Below are positions 1-7,392 of a DNA stretch of 16,383 nt, piece after piece. Source of the DNA: JBEKYD01 sp049509915 (GTDB lineage: Bacteria > Acidobacteriota > Terriglobia > Bryobacterales > Bryobacteraceae); assembly GCA_049509915.1 (NCBI GenBank), contig JBEKZL010000172.1, positions 1 to 16,383 on the forward strand. Direction: 5' to 3'. The notes under the pieces are model-generated. The model had not been told where the DNA came from, ran no database searches, and saw nothing but the letters and a program-made list of their open reading frames with translations. The translations under genes and the position numbers were made by a program. Position 1 is the stretch's first letter, and every line of letters starts with the position of its first letter.

Positions 1-180
1 CGCCATCATCAGACCGAAAAACTCCTGCCGGACCAGGTCCGGCGTCTTGCTTGGCAACACGATCTGCGCGCCGCGCAAATGGGTTTTCAACTCGTCCAGG
101 GCGGTTTCGATTTCCCATCGTTCCTGATAGAGGGCGGCCAGTTCCTTGGCCGAGTCGGGAAACAGGCTAGAGTGGCGGCC
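1..180 (-). pseudogene. IS4-type transposase, C-terminal fragment
   Basis: The minus strand reads openly for 60 codons and continues off the left edge. It contains the typical IS4/Transposase_11 block ELAALYQERWEIETALDELK, followed by THLRGAQIVL and SKTPDLVRQEF. In this family the Y-(x)-ER/EK...E region carries the last acidic residue of the DDE catalytic triad. The upstream side is closed by a TAA (minus strand, 181-183), so no start and no N-terminal part of the transposase is present. From about 163 outward the sequence no longer looks like the family. This is a truncated remnant; whether the portion left of the window is intact cannot be seen. The family call is firm, and inactivity follows from the missing N-terminus. 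Confidence 0.75.
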
Positions 181-551
181 TTACCTACACGCGTTCGCCC
201 GCTGTCGAAATCGCGCAATTCGAGCAGGCCCACCCCGAAGGCTCGTACGCCAGCGGCACGCCAAGCGGAAGACGGTGCGAATCGCGTGCGCCGCTGGCGC
301 GCGCCGTCCGCTATCGGGCCTACTCCTGGTCGGCAGTGGAACGAATCTTGGCGGCGCAGGCACGTCCACGCTCAGTGTGGGAATCGCTGGAGGCGGAAGC
401 GCAGGAACAACTCGACGAGATCTTCCGGCAATCCCCGTTATCGGTTCGTTCCACGGCGGAGTATCAATCCCTGCTGGAGGAAACCACCCATCGCGACGAA
501 ACAGAATACAACCAAGATAACCTCGACGAAGATGACGACCCCGCTGCGTGA
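171..551 (+). pseudogene. IS21-type transposase (IstA-like), C-terminal remnant
   Basis: A plus-strand frame opens after a TAG at 168-170 and ends with TGA at 549-551. Its second half reads like the C-terminus of IS21-family IstA proteins: an ARAVRYRAYSWSAVERILAA segment at about 285-347, then a charged tail of the type STAEYQSLLEE ending in an acidic run (DEDDDPAA). No start codon, helix-turn-helix or integrase core is present, and no IstB follows downstream. The fragment abuts the IS4-type remnant directly, consistent with nested insertion and decay. The longest ATG-initiated part begins at 336, but nothing suggests it is an independent gene. The family assignment is from recall of IstA C-termini and is moderate. 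Confidence 0.45.
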
Positions 552-615
552 TCAGTGTCTGAGCGCAGGCCACTGCCCGCCGCGAACGCGGCGTAGCGCG
601 CCGCATTCGCGAAGC

Positions 616-732
616 GCACTGGATCTGGACGTTGTGGGCCACCACAGCCTGATCTCTTTGCCGCTCGGACACGCGGCCGCGGAACAGGCGCTGCAGATGG
701 CGGCCAAGCGGAGTGCGATGAAGTTCCACTAG
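616..732 (+). pseudogene. Possible transposase fragment (IS1634-like, uncertain)
   Basis: The plus frame here reads ALDLDVVGHHSLISLPLGHA, followed by AAEQALQMAAKRSAMK and a TAG stop. It has a regular helix-like pattern that is more protein-like than the antisense frames. It resembles the middle region of IS1634-type transposases, downstream of the DTTNF motif. It lies tail-to-tail against the minus-strand IS1634-like remnant that ends at about 745, so if real it is an inverted piece of the same or a second copy. It could also be a chance open frame in GC-rich DNA. Confidence 0.3.
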
Positions 733-744
733 GAGCGGTATAGA

Positions 745-1054
745 CAACGGCACGTATCCCGTCCCGCTGACCAGCACGCCAAGCCCCAGCACACGCAGAT
801 CGCTCCGTTTGCTCTTGGCATGCCCGCGACGCGCCAACTCCCCTGGCATCAGCGTCGTAGTGTGGGTATCGAAATTCGTAGTATCGAACGCCAGCACGTC
901 GGCGGAAAGCTCAAACCGGGCCACAGCTGCTTTCGCAATCGCGATCTGCGCTCATTCCAATTGCTTATCCGGGACCTGCCCGGCCACCCGATGATAGGCC
1001 TGGCCACTGAATTCCAATGAAGGCAGGCACGACAAGCGCGGCACGGCCCATTCA
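745..1054 (-). pseudogene. IS1634-like transposase remnant with in-frame stop
   Basis: One minus-strand frame carries SCLPSLEFSGQAYHRVAGQV, PDKQLE, then a TGA at 952-954, then AQIAIAKAAVARFELSADVL, AFDTTNFDTH, GELARRGHAKSKRSDLRVLG and TGYVPL. The DTTNF block with the following LARRGHAKSKRSDLR is characteristic of IS1634-family DDE transposases and includes the first catalytic Asp. Both halves are in the same frame, so the break is a nonsense mutation (probably from TGG or CGA) rather than a frameshift. Similarity stops abruptly at about 745, before the second and third catalytic acidic residues, so the copy is also truncated. The N-terminal boundary is soft. Confidence 0.7.
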
Positions 1055-1308
1055 GAAACTCCGCCAGGTCCCGCTTGGGTCCGGGCGAGCACGCCCGTTG
1101 GATGGCCACCGCCACGGCCAACGGCAACCCAGATCAATGCGCCGACATCCCCAATTGCCTGCGTCCCCACCGTTCGTGTGGTACTCAGATCCGCGACAGG
1201 CTTACGGAGTGGCCCGGCGGCGAATACCCAACGCATTCCGCGCTCGCCGAAAGCCCGGGCTCGTTTGTGTTGGGGCCTGTTCTGGAAGCCGCCGCCGGCT
1301 CGCCACAC
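1055..1308. other. Non-coding or decayed sequence, no recognisable gene
   Basis: This segment lies between the IS1634-like remnant and the stop codon of the GH13 gene. Several frames stay open because of high GC, but none resembles a known protein or has a credible start. It may be eroded IS sequence. A weak GC-rich inverted pattern lies just beyond the GH13 stop (about 1284-1303), without a clear U-tract, so no terminator is called. Confidence 0.4.
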
Positions 1309-3117
1309 CTACTGCAGAGACGCTACCCAGGAGGAGAACGGCGGCAGCACAACAGAAACCAGTGACGTCTGGTTCCTGAGCGTAGCATCGCTGGCGGCGA
1401 GCGTCCGCACCGACTTCAACGTGACGCCCGCGCGCTTCAGATCGAGCATAACTTTCTTTGCTTCCGCACTCATGTTCATCGCGACAACCACCGCGGGAAT
1501 GCCCTCGGGAGCTGTGCGCACATAGGAGAGAACGTCGGCGTTGTCCTGGTCGATCATGACCATGCCGCCGTTGTGCAACGCGGGTTCCGACCGGCGCAGG
1601 GCGATGAGCCGCTTGTACCAGTTGAGCAAGGAGTTCGGATCGGCGCTCTCCGTCTGCACGTTGACGGTCTTATAATCGGGCGCTATCGGCAGCCATGTGT
1701 GAGGGTTGGTCGAGAAGCCGGCCTGCGGACCCGGGGTCCACTGCATTGGTGTGCGCTCGCCGTCACGGCCCTTCTCCTTAGGCCAGCCAGTGATGCCAAT
1801 GGGGTCCTTCACGTCTTCCTTGCGGGTTGGCGTGGTAGTGGTCATGCCGATGGGAGCGCCGTAGTACGTCAGAGCGGTCGCGCGCGCCGTCAGGAGTATG
1901 GTGGCGACGATCTTGGCGCGTTGCACATTGTGCACACCATCGCCAAACCGGTCGATGGAGCGCGCGTTGTCGTGGTTGTCGAAGACCAGCAGGGGCTGCG
2001 AGCCGTGTACCTCGGTCTCAACCTCGTCGATATATCGGCGGAAGTAGCGGGCATCGAACTTGACGCCCGCTCCGAAGCCGACGAGCATGTCCATGGGCAA
2101 CTGCAGTTCGTTATGCAGCGCACCGCCGTACCACTTGTCGAGCTCGGCGGTGTTGGGCAGGTAGGTTTCACCGATCAGCACCCGGTCACCGGGGTAGCTG
2201 TCCACCATAGCGCGCATTCGACGGATGGTGGCATGGACTTCGGGCAGATTACTGGTGTAAATCTCCTTAAGGTTGGGGTCTCCTTGCGCGTTCATCCCGC
2301 CGGTCTCCGGTTCGTCCCGGAGCTTTGTGTCTTCAAACAGCTCCGGAATCGCGTCCAGGCGGAAGCCGGCAACGCCCCGGTCGAGCCAGAATTTCATGAC
2401 GTTGAACATGGCCGTTTCCACCGCCGGGTTGCGCCAGTTCAGGTCCGGCTGCTGCTTGTAAAACTTGTGATAGTAGAACTGCCGGCGGACCGGCACCCAC
2501 TCCCACGCCGAGCCACCGAAGAGGGATTCCCAGTTGTTGGGAGGCACTTGGCCGTCGTGTTCGTATCTCTTCTGGTACGGGGTGACGCCGCGGGAATTGG
2601 CCGGGACACCGGAGTTCCAAACGTACCAGTCGGACTTGGGATTGTCGCGCGAACTGGCGGACTCAATGAACCACTTATGTTTATCGGAGGTGTGGTTGAG
2701 CACCATGTCGAGCACGATACGAATGTTGCGCTTTTGGGCTTCACCCTGCAGGTAGTCGAAATTCTGGAGCGTACCGTACTGCGGATCGACGGTCTCGTAA
2801 TCGGAGATGTCGTAGCCGAAGTCCACCTGCGGCGAGGGATACATCGGGGCGATCCAGATGGCATCGACACCAAGCGTCTGCAGGTAGTCGAGGTGCGCGG
2901 CGATGCCATTTAGATCACCGACGCCGTCCCCGTTGGAGTCGGCGAAACTGCGTGGATAGATCTCATAGATGACCGCGTGCTTCCACCAGGTCTGGTCGGA
3001 GCTGGGCGTGTTGGCGACGCCCTGCGGACTCGGTGGACCGGCAGGTACGGTTTGAGCATGCGGAACGCTGGAAAATAGGCAAGCGGCCAGACCCAGAATC
3101 CGTGCGAAAGAGGACAT
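1309..3117 (-). CDS. Secreted GH13 alpha-glucosidase (oligo-1,6-glucosidase/maltase-like)
   Basis: Predicted to hydrolyse terminal alpha-1,4 or alpha-1,6-linked glucose from short alpha-glucans outside the cytoplasm. The 602-residue product has a Sec-type signal peptide (about 1-21, ending SSVPHAQ), a short Pro/Ser linker, then a full GH13 catalytic domain starting WWKHAVIYEIYPRSF at 44. GH13 conserved regions are visible: DMVLNH (137-142), GFRLD with nucleophile Asp255, VLIGE with acid/base Glu317, and NHD with Asp383. A Ca-type loop DSNGDGVGD lies at 60-68. The order and length match the oligo-1,6-glucosidase/alpha-glucosidase group. Trehalose synthase was considered, but its typical N-terminal wording and extra C-terminal region are absent. 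One oddity is YYGAPIGM at 418-425, where many relatives have YYGEEIGM. The ATG at 3117 is supported by AAAGGA about 9 bp upstream. It is divergent from the cytochrome operon. Exact substrate is uncertain. Confidence 0.88.
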   Translation of the reverse strand: MSSFARILGLAACLFSSVPHAQTVPAGPPSPQGVANTPSSDQTWWKHAVIYEIYPRSFADSNGDGVGDLNGIAAHLDYLQTLGVDAIWIAPMYPSPQVDFGYDISDYETVDPQYGTLQNFDYLQGEAQKRNIRIVLDMVLNHTSDKHKWFIESASSRDNPKSDWYVWNSGVPANSRGVTPYQKRYEHDGQVPPNNWESLFGGSAWEWVPVRRQFYYHKFYKQQPDLNWRNPAVETAMFNVMKFWLDRGVAGFRLDAIPELFEDTKLRDEPETGGMNAQGDPNLKEIYTSNLPEVHATIRRMRAMVDSYPGDRVLIGETYLPNTAELDKWYGGALHNELQLPMDMLVGFGAGVKFDARYFRRYIDEVETEVHGSQPLLVFDNHDNARSIDRFGDGVHNVQRAKIVATILLTARATALTYYGAPIGMTTTTPTRKEDVKDPIGITGWPKEKGRDGERTPMQWTPGPQAGFSTNPHTWLPIAPDYKTVNVQTESADPNSLLNWYKRLIALRRSEPALHNGGMVMIDQDNADVLSYVRTAPEGIPAVVVAMNMSAEAKKVMLDLKRAGVTLKSVRTLAASDATLRNQTSLVSVVLPPFSSWVASLQ

Positions 3118-3126
3118 AGCGGGAGA

Positions 3127-3145
3127 TCCTTTCAGAACTATTATG
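3127..3145 (-). promoter_or_regulatory. Candidate -10 and ribosome binding site of the GH13 gene
   Basis: On the minus strand a CATAAT hexamer (3145-3140) precedes AAAGGA (3132-3127), which sits about 9 bp before the ATG at 3117. The Shine-Dalgarno match is good. The -10 is only plausible, because no convincing -35 was found at 17 bp. Confidence 0.35.
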
Positions 3146-3292
3146 AAACGTACTTCGGGATAAAAGAAGAAGATACAAGCCGACGGCGCGGCTGGATCCG
3201 AAGCGTGGCTCGGCTGGACCCCGACACCGAAATGGGAGGGAAGCGATTACTCGACCGAACCCCGTGCCGGCAGGTTCGCCCCGGTCCCTCTC

Positions 3293-3301
3293 TGGTATAC
3301 T
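3293..3301 (+). promoter_or_regulatory. Candidate extended -10 promoter of the cytochrome operon
   Basis: TGG-TATACT (3293-3301) fits an extended -10 element (TGn followed by a near-consensus hexamer). The start point would be near 3308, giving a leader of about 31 nt with a ribosome binding site. No good -35 is visible, as expected for extended -10 promoters. The GTATACTT core recurs in front of the second FG-GAP/ASPIC gene at 13244-13251. Confidence 0.45.
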
Positions 3302-3325
3302 TATCCGCAAAAGGTCCGTTCGAGA

Positions 3326-3338
3326 AGAGGGGTACCCC
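3326..3338 (+). promoter_or_regulatory. Ribosome binding site overlapping a GGGGTACCCC palindrome
   Basis: AGAGG at 3326-3330 lies 8 bp before the ATG at 3339 and decides that start in preference to an in-frame ATG at 3264. The perfect palindrome GGGGTACCCC (3329-3338) overlaps the ribosome binding site and abuts the start codon. It could be an operator or a chance palindrome. Confidence 0.5.
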
Positions 3339-5537
3339 ATGGGCAGGATCAAACACGGGCTCGTAGCTTTAGCCGTTCTAATGGCTGTGTGCGGTGTTTC
3401 GCTGGTGACATCCTGGGCGCAGCAGGATGGGGCAGACGAGCGCAAGAGCTACTCCGACAAGATACGCGCAACTTATAACTTCCGCTTCGGAAGCGACAAA
3501 CTCTCGACGCCGGGTAACGCCGCCGTTGAGGGCCAGGGTTTCATACCATCGCAGGCCTTCCTGCCCGCATCCTATTGCGGACGGTGTCATCAGGAGGCTT
3601 ACAGTCAGTGGCGGCAGGCCCTGCACTCGAACGCGTTTCGAACACCGTTCTATCGAACCAGCGTAAACATTCTGCTGCGAACCAAGGGTATCGAGTTCAC
3701 ACGGCACTGCGATAGCTGCCACAACCCGATCGGGGTTCTCTCGGGAGCGCTGACCCAGGACTCGCAGGTTGACCGTAGCTTCGATGAAGACGGTCTGACC
3801 TGCACCACTTGTCATTCGATCCAACAACTGCAATCGACAAACGGGAACGGAGGGTTCGTCATGGGAGTCCCCTCCGCCATGGTCGATGAGGACGGCAGAC
3901 CCATTCCTGGCGTGGTGTCCGATGACGACATCAAGTTGCACCCGGACCGGCACTCGAGAGCGGTCATGAAGGAATTCTACCGGACGCCGGAGTTTTGCGC
4001 GGCATGCCACAAAGCCAATCTGCCCGATACGCTGAACGATTACAAATTCATCCGTGCGTTCACGGTGTACGATGAGTGGCAGAACTCGAAGTTTTCGCAG
4101 CGCAATCCACTGACTTTCTACTCCACGGGATTTACGACCTGCCAGGACTGCCACATGCCGCGCGCCCGCCTCACGCTTCTAGACGACGGTGCGAAGCGTG
4201 GCACGCTGACTTCGCATCGCTGGCCGGCTGGCAACACGGCCGTTCCGTTTTACTACGGCTTTGAGGAGCAGTTACAGAAAACGGTGGAGTTTCTGAAATC
4301 TGGCAATTACTTGAACGTGGATCTGTTCGGACTCGCGAAGGCCGGCGAGGCGGGAATGGTGGCGCCGCTCGGTTCGGCGCCTTTCCATCTGGCCCCGAAT
4401 GAAGCCGTGCAGATCATGGTGGTAATACAGAACAAGAGCATAGGCCACTCCCTGGTTCCCGAAGTGCGCGACCTGTACGAGCCGTGGGTGGAGTTTGTGG
4501 TCAAGGATGCCGCCGGAAAAGAGATCTACCACAGTGGCTTCCTGAAACCCGACGGCGCGCTCGATGAAAGGGCCCACACTTTCACCAACAAGCCGGTCAA
4601 TATGGATGGCGGCTTTGTGGAGAACCATGAGGTCTGGACGATTCACTCAGTCGCCTACGACAACACCATCCAATCCGGCCGTTCCGCTCTGGTGCGCTAT
4701 GAATTTCTCGTTCCCGACGGTGCCAGAGGCCCCTTGACAGTGACGGCGCGGGTGAACTATCGCCACCTGCGTCAAAGTTATTTGAATAACGTTCTGGGAA
4801 AAGACCATCCCGCCTATCCGGTCGTGGAACTCGCCTCTCGCAGCCGCACCTTGAATATCGGCGACAACCCAGCCTTGCCCGCGGAACCGCAGGATAATCC
4901 GGACTGGATGCGTTGGAACAATCTGGGCATCGCTTATCTGGATCAACTCCAATATGCCGATGCCATGCACGCATTCGAACAGGTGGTGAAGCTGCGGCCG
5001 GATTATGCCGACGGCTACATTAATATCGGCCTCACCTACATCGAGTGGGAGAAGTACTCGGCGGCGAGGAGCGGCCTGGAACAGGCGCTGTCACTCAGCC
5101 CGAACAGCGCGCGCGCGCTTTACTATCTGGCGCTGGTGGAAAGGCGCGAGGGACACTACGACGAGGAAGTGGCCGACCTGCAGCGAGTGGTCGTTCAATA
5201 TCCCCAAGCCCGGGACCCGCGCCGTGAGTTGGGAATCGCCTATTATCAAAGGCACAGCTACCAGGAGGCAATGGAGCAGTTCGAAGCCCTGCAGAAGATC
5301 GATCCGGACGATTTAGCCGCGCACTACAACCTGGCAGTCCTCTACCGCCGCATGGGAATGAAAGATAAAGCCGCCGCGCAGGCCGCTCTGTTCGCAACCA
5401 AACAGGTGGATCCGGGCGCCCCGACTTACTCGCTGGAATTCCTGCGGAAACATCCCGAAATCTCGACCGAAAGCGCGCCCTGGCACATGCATACAGATAT
5501 CCCGCCGGCGGCCGTTTCGAGCGGAGGACAGCAATGA
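3339..5537 (+). CDS. Exported pentahaem cytochrome c with C-terminal TPR domain
   Basis: Probable extracytoplasmic electron carrier fused to a protein-interaction scaffold. The ATG at 3339 is chosen because a ribosome binding site precedes it and the product then begins with a clean signal peptide (MGRIKHGLVALAVLMAVCG..., cleaved near AQQ at 29-31). The in-frame ATG at 3264 would add 25 unsuitable residues. The mature part has five CXXCH haem c motifs: CGRCH (80-84), CDSCH (124-128), CTTCH (155-159), CAACH (220-224) and CQDCH (268-272). Their spacing resembles the cytochrome c554-like group. A probable beta-rich middle region spans about 300-510. Five TPR units follow at about 520-690, then a short tail. 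The stop overlaps the next gene's start as ATGA (5534-5537), suggesting translational coupling with the FG-GAP/ASPIC protein. Haem content and TPRs are seen directly. The electron partner, and whether it has catalytic activity, are unknown. Confidence 0.88.
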   Translation: MGRIKHGLVALAVLMAVCGVSLVTSWAQQDGADERKSYSDKIRATYNFRFGSDKLSTPGNAAVEGQGFIPSQAFLPASYCGRCHQEAYSQWRQALHSNAFRTPFYRTSVNILLRTKGIEFTRHCDSCHNPIGVLSGALTQDSQVDRSFDEDGLTCTTCHSIQQLQSTNGNGGFVMGVPSAMVDEDGRPIPGVVSDDDIKLHPDRHSRAVMKEFYRTPEFCAACHKANLPDTLNDYKFIRAFTVYDEWQNSKFSQRNPLTFYSTGFTTCQDCHMPRARLTLLDDGAKRGTLTSHRWPAGNTAVPFYYGFEEQLQKTVEFLKSGNYLNVDLFGLAKAGEAGMVAPLGSAPFHLAPNEAVQIMVVIQNKSIGHSLVPEVRDLYEPWVEFVVKDAAGKEIYHSGFLKPDGALDERAHTFTNKPVNMDGGFVENHEVWTIHSVAYDNTIQSGRSALVRYEFLVPDGARGPLTVTARVNYRHLRQSYLNNVLGKDHPAYPVVELASRSRTLNIGDNPALPAEPQDNPDWMRWNNLGIAYLDQLQYADAMHAFEQVVKLRPDYADGYINIGLTYIEWEKYSAARSGLEQALSLSPNSARALYYLALVERREGHYDEEVADLQRVVVQYPQARDPRRELGIAYYQRHSYQEAMEQFEALQKIDPDDLAAHYNLAVLYRRMGMKDKAAAQAALFATKQVDPGAPTYSLEFLRKHPEISTESAPWHMHTDIPPAAVSSGGQQ

Positions 5538-7387
5538 GCGCCTCTCGACGCCGCTTTATCCGCTCGCTCAGCCGCTCGGCTCTGGTGCTTCCTTTTGCAG
5601 ACCTTATGGCGATGGCTCAAAAACTGCCGGGCCCAATCGAACGAAGTTACGACGCGAAATCCATGCGGCCTCCGGTGGGACCAAAATCGCCGATTGAGGG
5701 CACCCCGCTCGGCGTCAGCTTCGTGGATATGGTCAAAGAGTCGGGCCTGGCCGTAAAGACCATCTATGGCGGAGAAGGCAAGAACAAATACCTTTTGGAA
5801 ACAACCGGCTGCGGCCTGGCCTTTTACGATTACGACAACGACGGCTGGCTGGATGTCTTCCTGGTGAACGGCTGGCGTCTGGAAGGCTTTCCGGCGGGTA
5901 AGGAGCCCAGGTGTCATCTCTTCAAGAATAATCGCGACGGCACGTTCACCGACGTGACCAAAGGGTCAGGGCTAGACCAACGCACAGGATGGGGACAAGC
6001 CTGCTGCGTGGGCGATTACAATAACGACGGCTACGACGATCTTTTCGTCACTTACTACGGACAGAATGCGCTTTACCGGAATCACGGGGATGGGACGTTC
6101 ACGGACGTGACCAAGGAGGCCGGCCTGAGCCAACCTGGCCCCAGAATACGCTGGAACACCGGCTGCACATTCGTCGATTACGATCGCGACGGGCATCTTG
6201 ACCTGTTTGTGGCCAACTACGTTGATTTTGATTTGGAGACCGCGCCCCCGCCTGAAGCGGGTCCGTGCACCTATAAGGGAATGCTGGTCGCCTGCGGACC
6301 CCCAGGGCTTCGCGGCGGGAAGAACATTCTCTATCACAATAACGGCGACGGTACATTTATCGACGTCAGCGAAAAAGCCGGCATCTGGAAGACGCCAGGC
6401 ACGTACGGCTTGAGCGTAGCTGCGTCGGACCTGGATAACGACGGCTGGCCCGATATCTATGTTGCCAACGATTCCAGCACGGCAACACTATATCAGAATC
6501 AAAAGGACGGCACCTTCAAAGACATCGCCATCGAATCCGGCGCCGCGTTGTCCCCAGAAGGAAAGCCACAGGCCGGCATGGGCGTCTCGATTGGAGACTA
6601 CAATCGCGACGGCAACCTCGACGTGGTCAAAACAAACTTCGCGGGAGATACCGATTCGCTCTATACGAATCTAGGGGACGCGACTTTCGAGGACCGCACT
6701 TATCCGAGCGGACTGGGAGTCAACACGCGGCTGCTGGGATGGGGCGTCGGCTTCTTTGACATGGATAACGACGGATGGCTCGACCTTCTGATGTCCAACG
6801 GCCACGTGTATCCAGAAGTGGATAATTCCAACGCCGATTTGAAGTATGCCGAGCACAAATACCTGTATCGCAACTTGCAGAACGGGCGTTTTGAAGAGGT
6901 CACGGACAAAGCCGGCCCGGGCATTCTGGAGAACGCCCCGGCACGCGGGTGCGCTTTCGGCGACTACGACAACGACGGTGATATCGACGTCGCGGTGAAC
7001 TGCGTCAATGCGGTTCCGCAGCTTCTGCGATGCGACTCCGTGCTGAACCGGAACTGGATCAAGATCAAGCTCCGCGGGGTGAAGTCCAACCGCACCGGAA
7101 TCGGCAGTCGCGTCACAGTGACCGCCAGGACCAAGCCGGACTCGCAAAAGCCGTTGGCGCAAATGGATGAGTTGCGCAGCGGCGGCAGCTATTTTTCACA
7201 GAACGACCTGCGCATGCATTTCGGACTGGATCAGGCCACGAAAGTGGAGCTGGTTGAGATCCGTTGGCTGAGCGGCCAGGTCGACCAGCTAAGAGACCTG
7301 GACGTCAATCGGCTGTACGTCATTCAGGAAGGCGGCCAAATTTTGAAGAGCGAAAAGTTGAACCCCGCCGCCAAGTTGGGAGCCTGA
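5534..7387 (+). CDS. Tat-exported FG-GAP/VCBS-repeat protein with C-terminal ASPIC/UnbV domain (CRTAC1-like)
   Basis: The 617-residue protein begins with a twin-arginine signal (SRRRFI at 4-9, followed by a weak hydrophobic stretch and ADLMAMAQ), so export of a folded protein is predicted. The body is a FG-GAP/VCBS beta-propeller with seven DxDxDG-type loops at 99-107, 161-169, 215-223, 299-307, 355-363, 409-417 and 477-485, which in this fold usually bind Ca2+. A cysteine pair in a CTYKGMLVAC loop (245 and 254) is shared with the paralogue at 13258-15021. Residues about 508-600 form an ASPIC/UnbV domain (LRGVKSNRTGIGSRV ... MHFGL ... EIRWLSGQ). It is translationally coupled to the cytochrome-TPR gene by an ATGA overlap, pointing to a joint complex. 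The family has no settled biochemical role, so partner or substrate binding is inferred only. Confidence 0.88.
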   Translation: MSASRRRFIRSLSRSALVLPFADLMAMAQKLPGPIERSYDAKSMRPPVGPKSPIEGTPLGVSFVDMVKESGLAVKTIYGGEGKNKYLLETTGCGLAFYDYDNDGWLDVFLVNGWRLEGFPAGKEPRCHLFKNNRDGTFTDVTKGSGLDQRTGWGQACCVGDYNNDGYDDLFVTYYGQNALYRNHGDGTFTDVTKEAGLSQPGPRIRWNTGCTFVDYDRDGHLDLFVANYVDFDLETAPPPEAGPCTYKGMLVACGPPGLRGGKNILYHNNGDGTFIDVSEKAGIWKTPGTYGLSVAASDLDNDGWPDIYVANDSSTATLYQNQKDGTFKDIAIESGAALSPEGKPQAGMGVSIGDYNRDGNLDVVKTNFAGDTDSLYTNLGDATFEDRTYPSGLGVNTRLLGWGVGFFDMDNDGWLDLLMSNGHVYPEVDNSNADLKYAEHKYLYRNLQNGRFEEVTDKAGPGILENAPARGCAFGDYDNDGDIDVAVNCVNAVPQLLRCDSVLNRNWIKIKLRGVKSNRTGIGSRVTVTARTKPDSQKPLAQMDELRSGGSYFSQNDLRMHFGLDQATKVELVEIRWLSGQVDQLRDLDVNRLYVIQEGGQILKSEKLNPAAKLGA

Positions 7388-7392
7388 GCGGC

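Noticed and set aside
1284..1303. GC-rich inverted pattern downstream of the GH13 stop as a terminator
   Set aside because: Only 4-5 imperfect pairs and no U-tract on the minus strand.
1573..2913. Long plus-strand open frame (446 codons)
   Set aside because: It is antisense to the GH13 gene, which has all catalytic motifs. The frame's Val/Gly/Arg-rich product resembles no family.
1309..3117. Trehalose synthase (TreS) as the identity of the GH13 enzyme
   Set aside because: Tempting because of the nearby trehalase, but the protein is secreted, and its N-terminal and region wording follow alpha-glucosidase/oligo-1,6-glucosidase.
3264..3338. Upstream ATG extension of the cytochrome gene
   Set aside because: It would put 25 charged residues before a clean signal peptide and overlap the putative promoter. 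The ATG at 3339 has the ribosome binding site.
7264..7392. Upstream ATG extension of the small secreted protein
   Set aside because: The extension is Arg/Pro-rich, overlaps the preceding gene and hides the signal peptide. The ATG at 7393 fits better.
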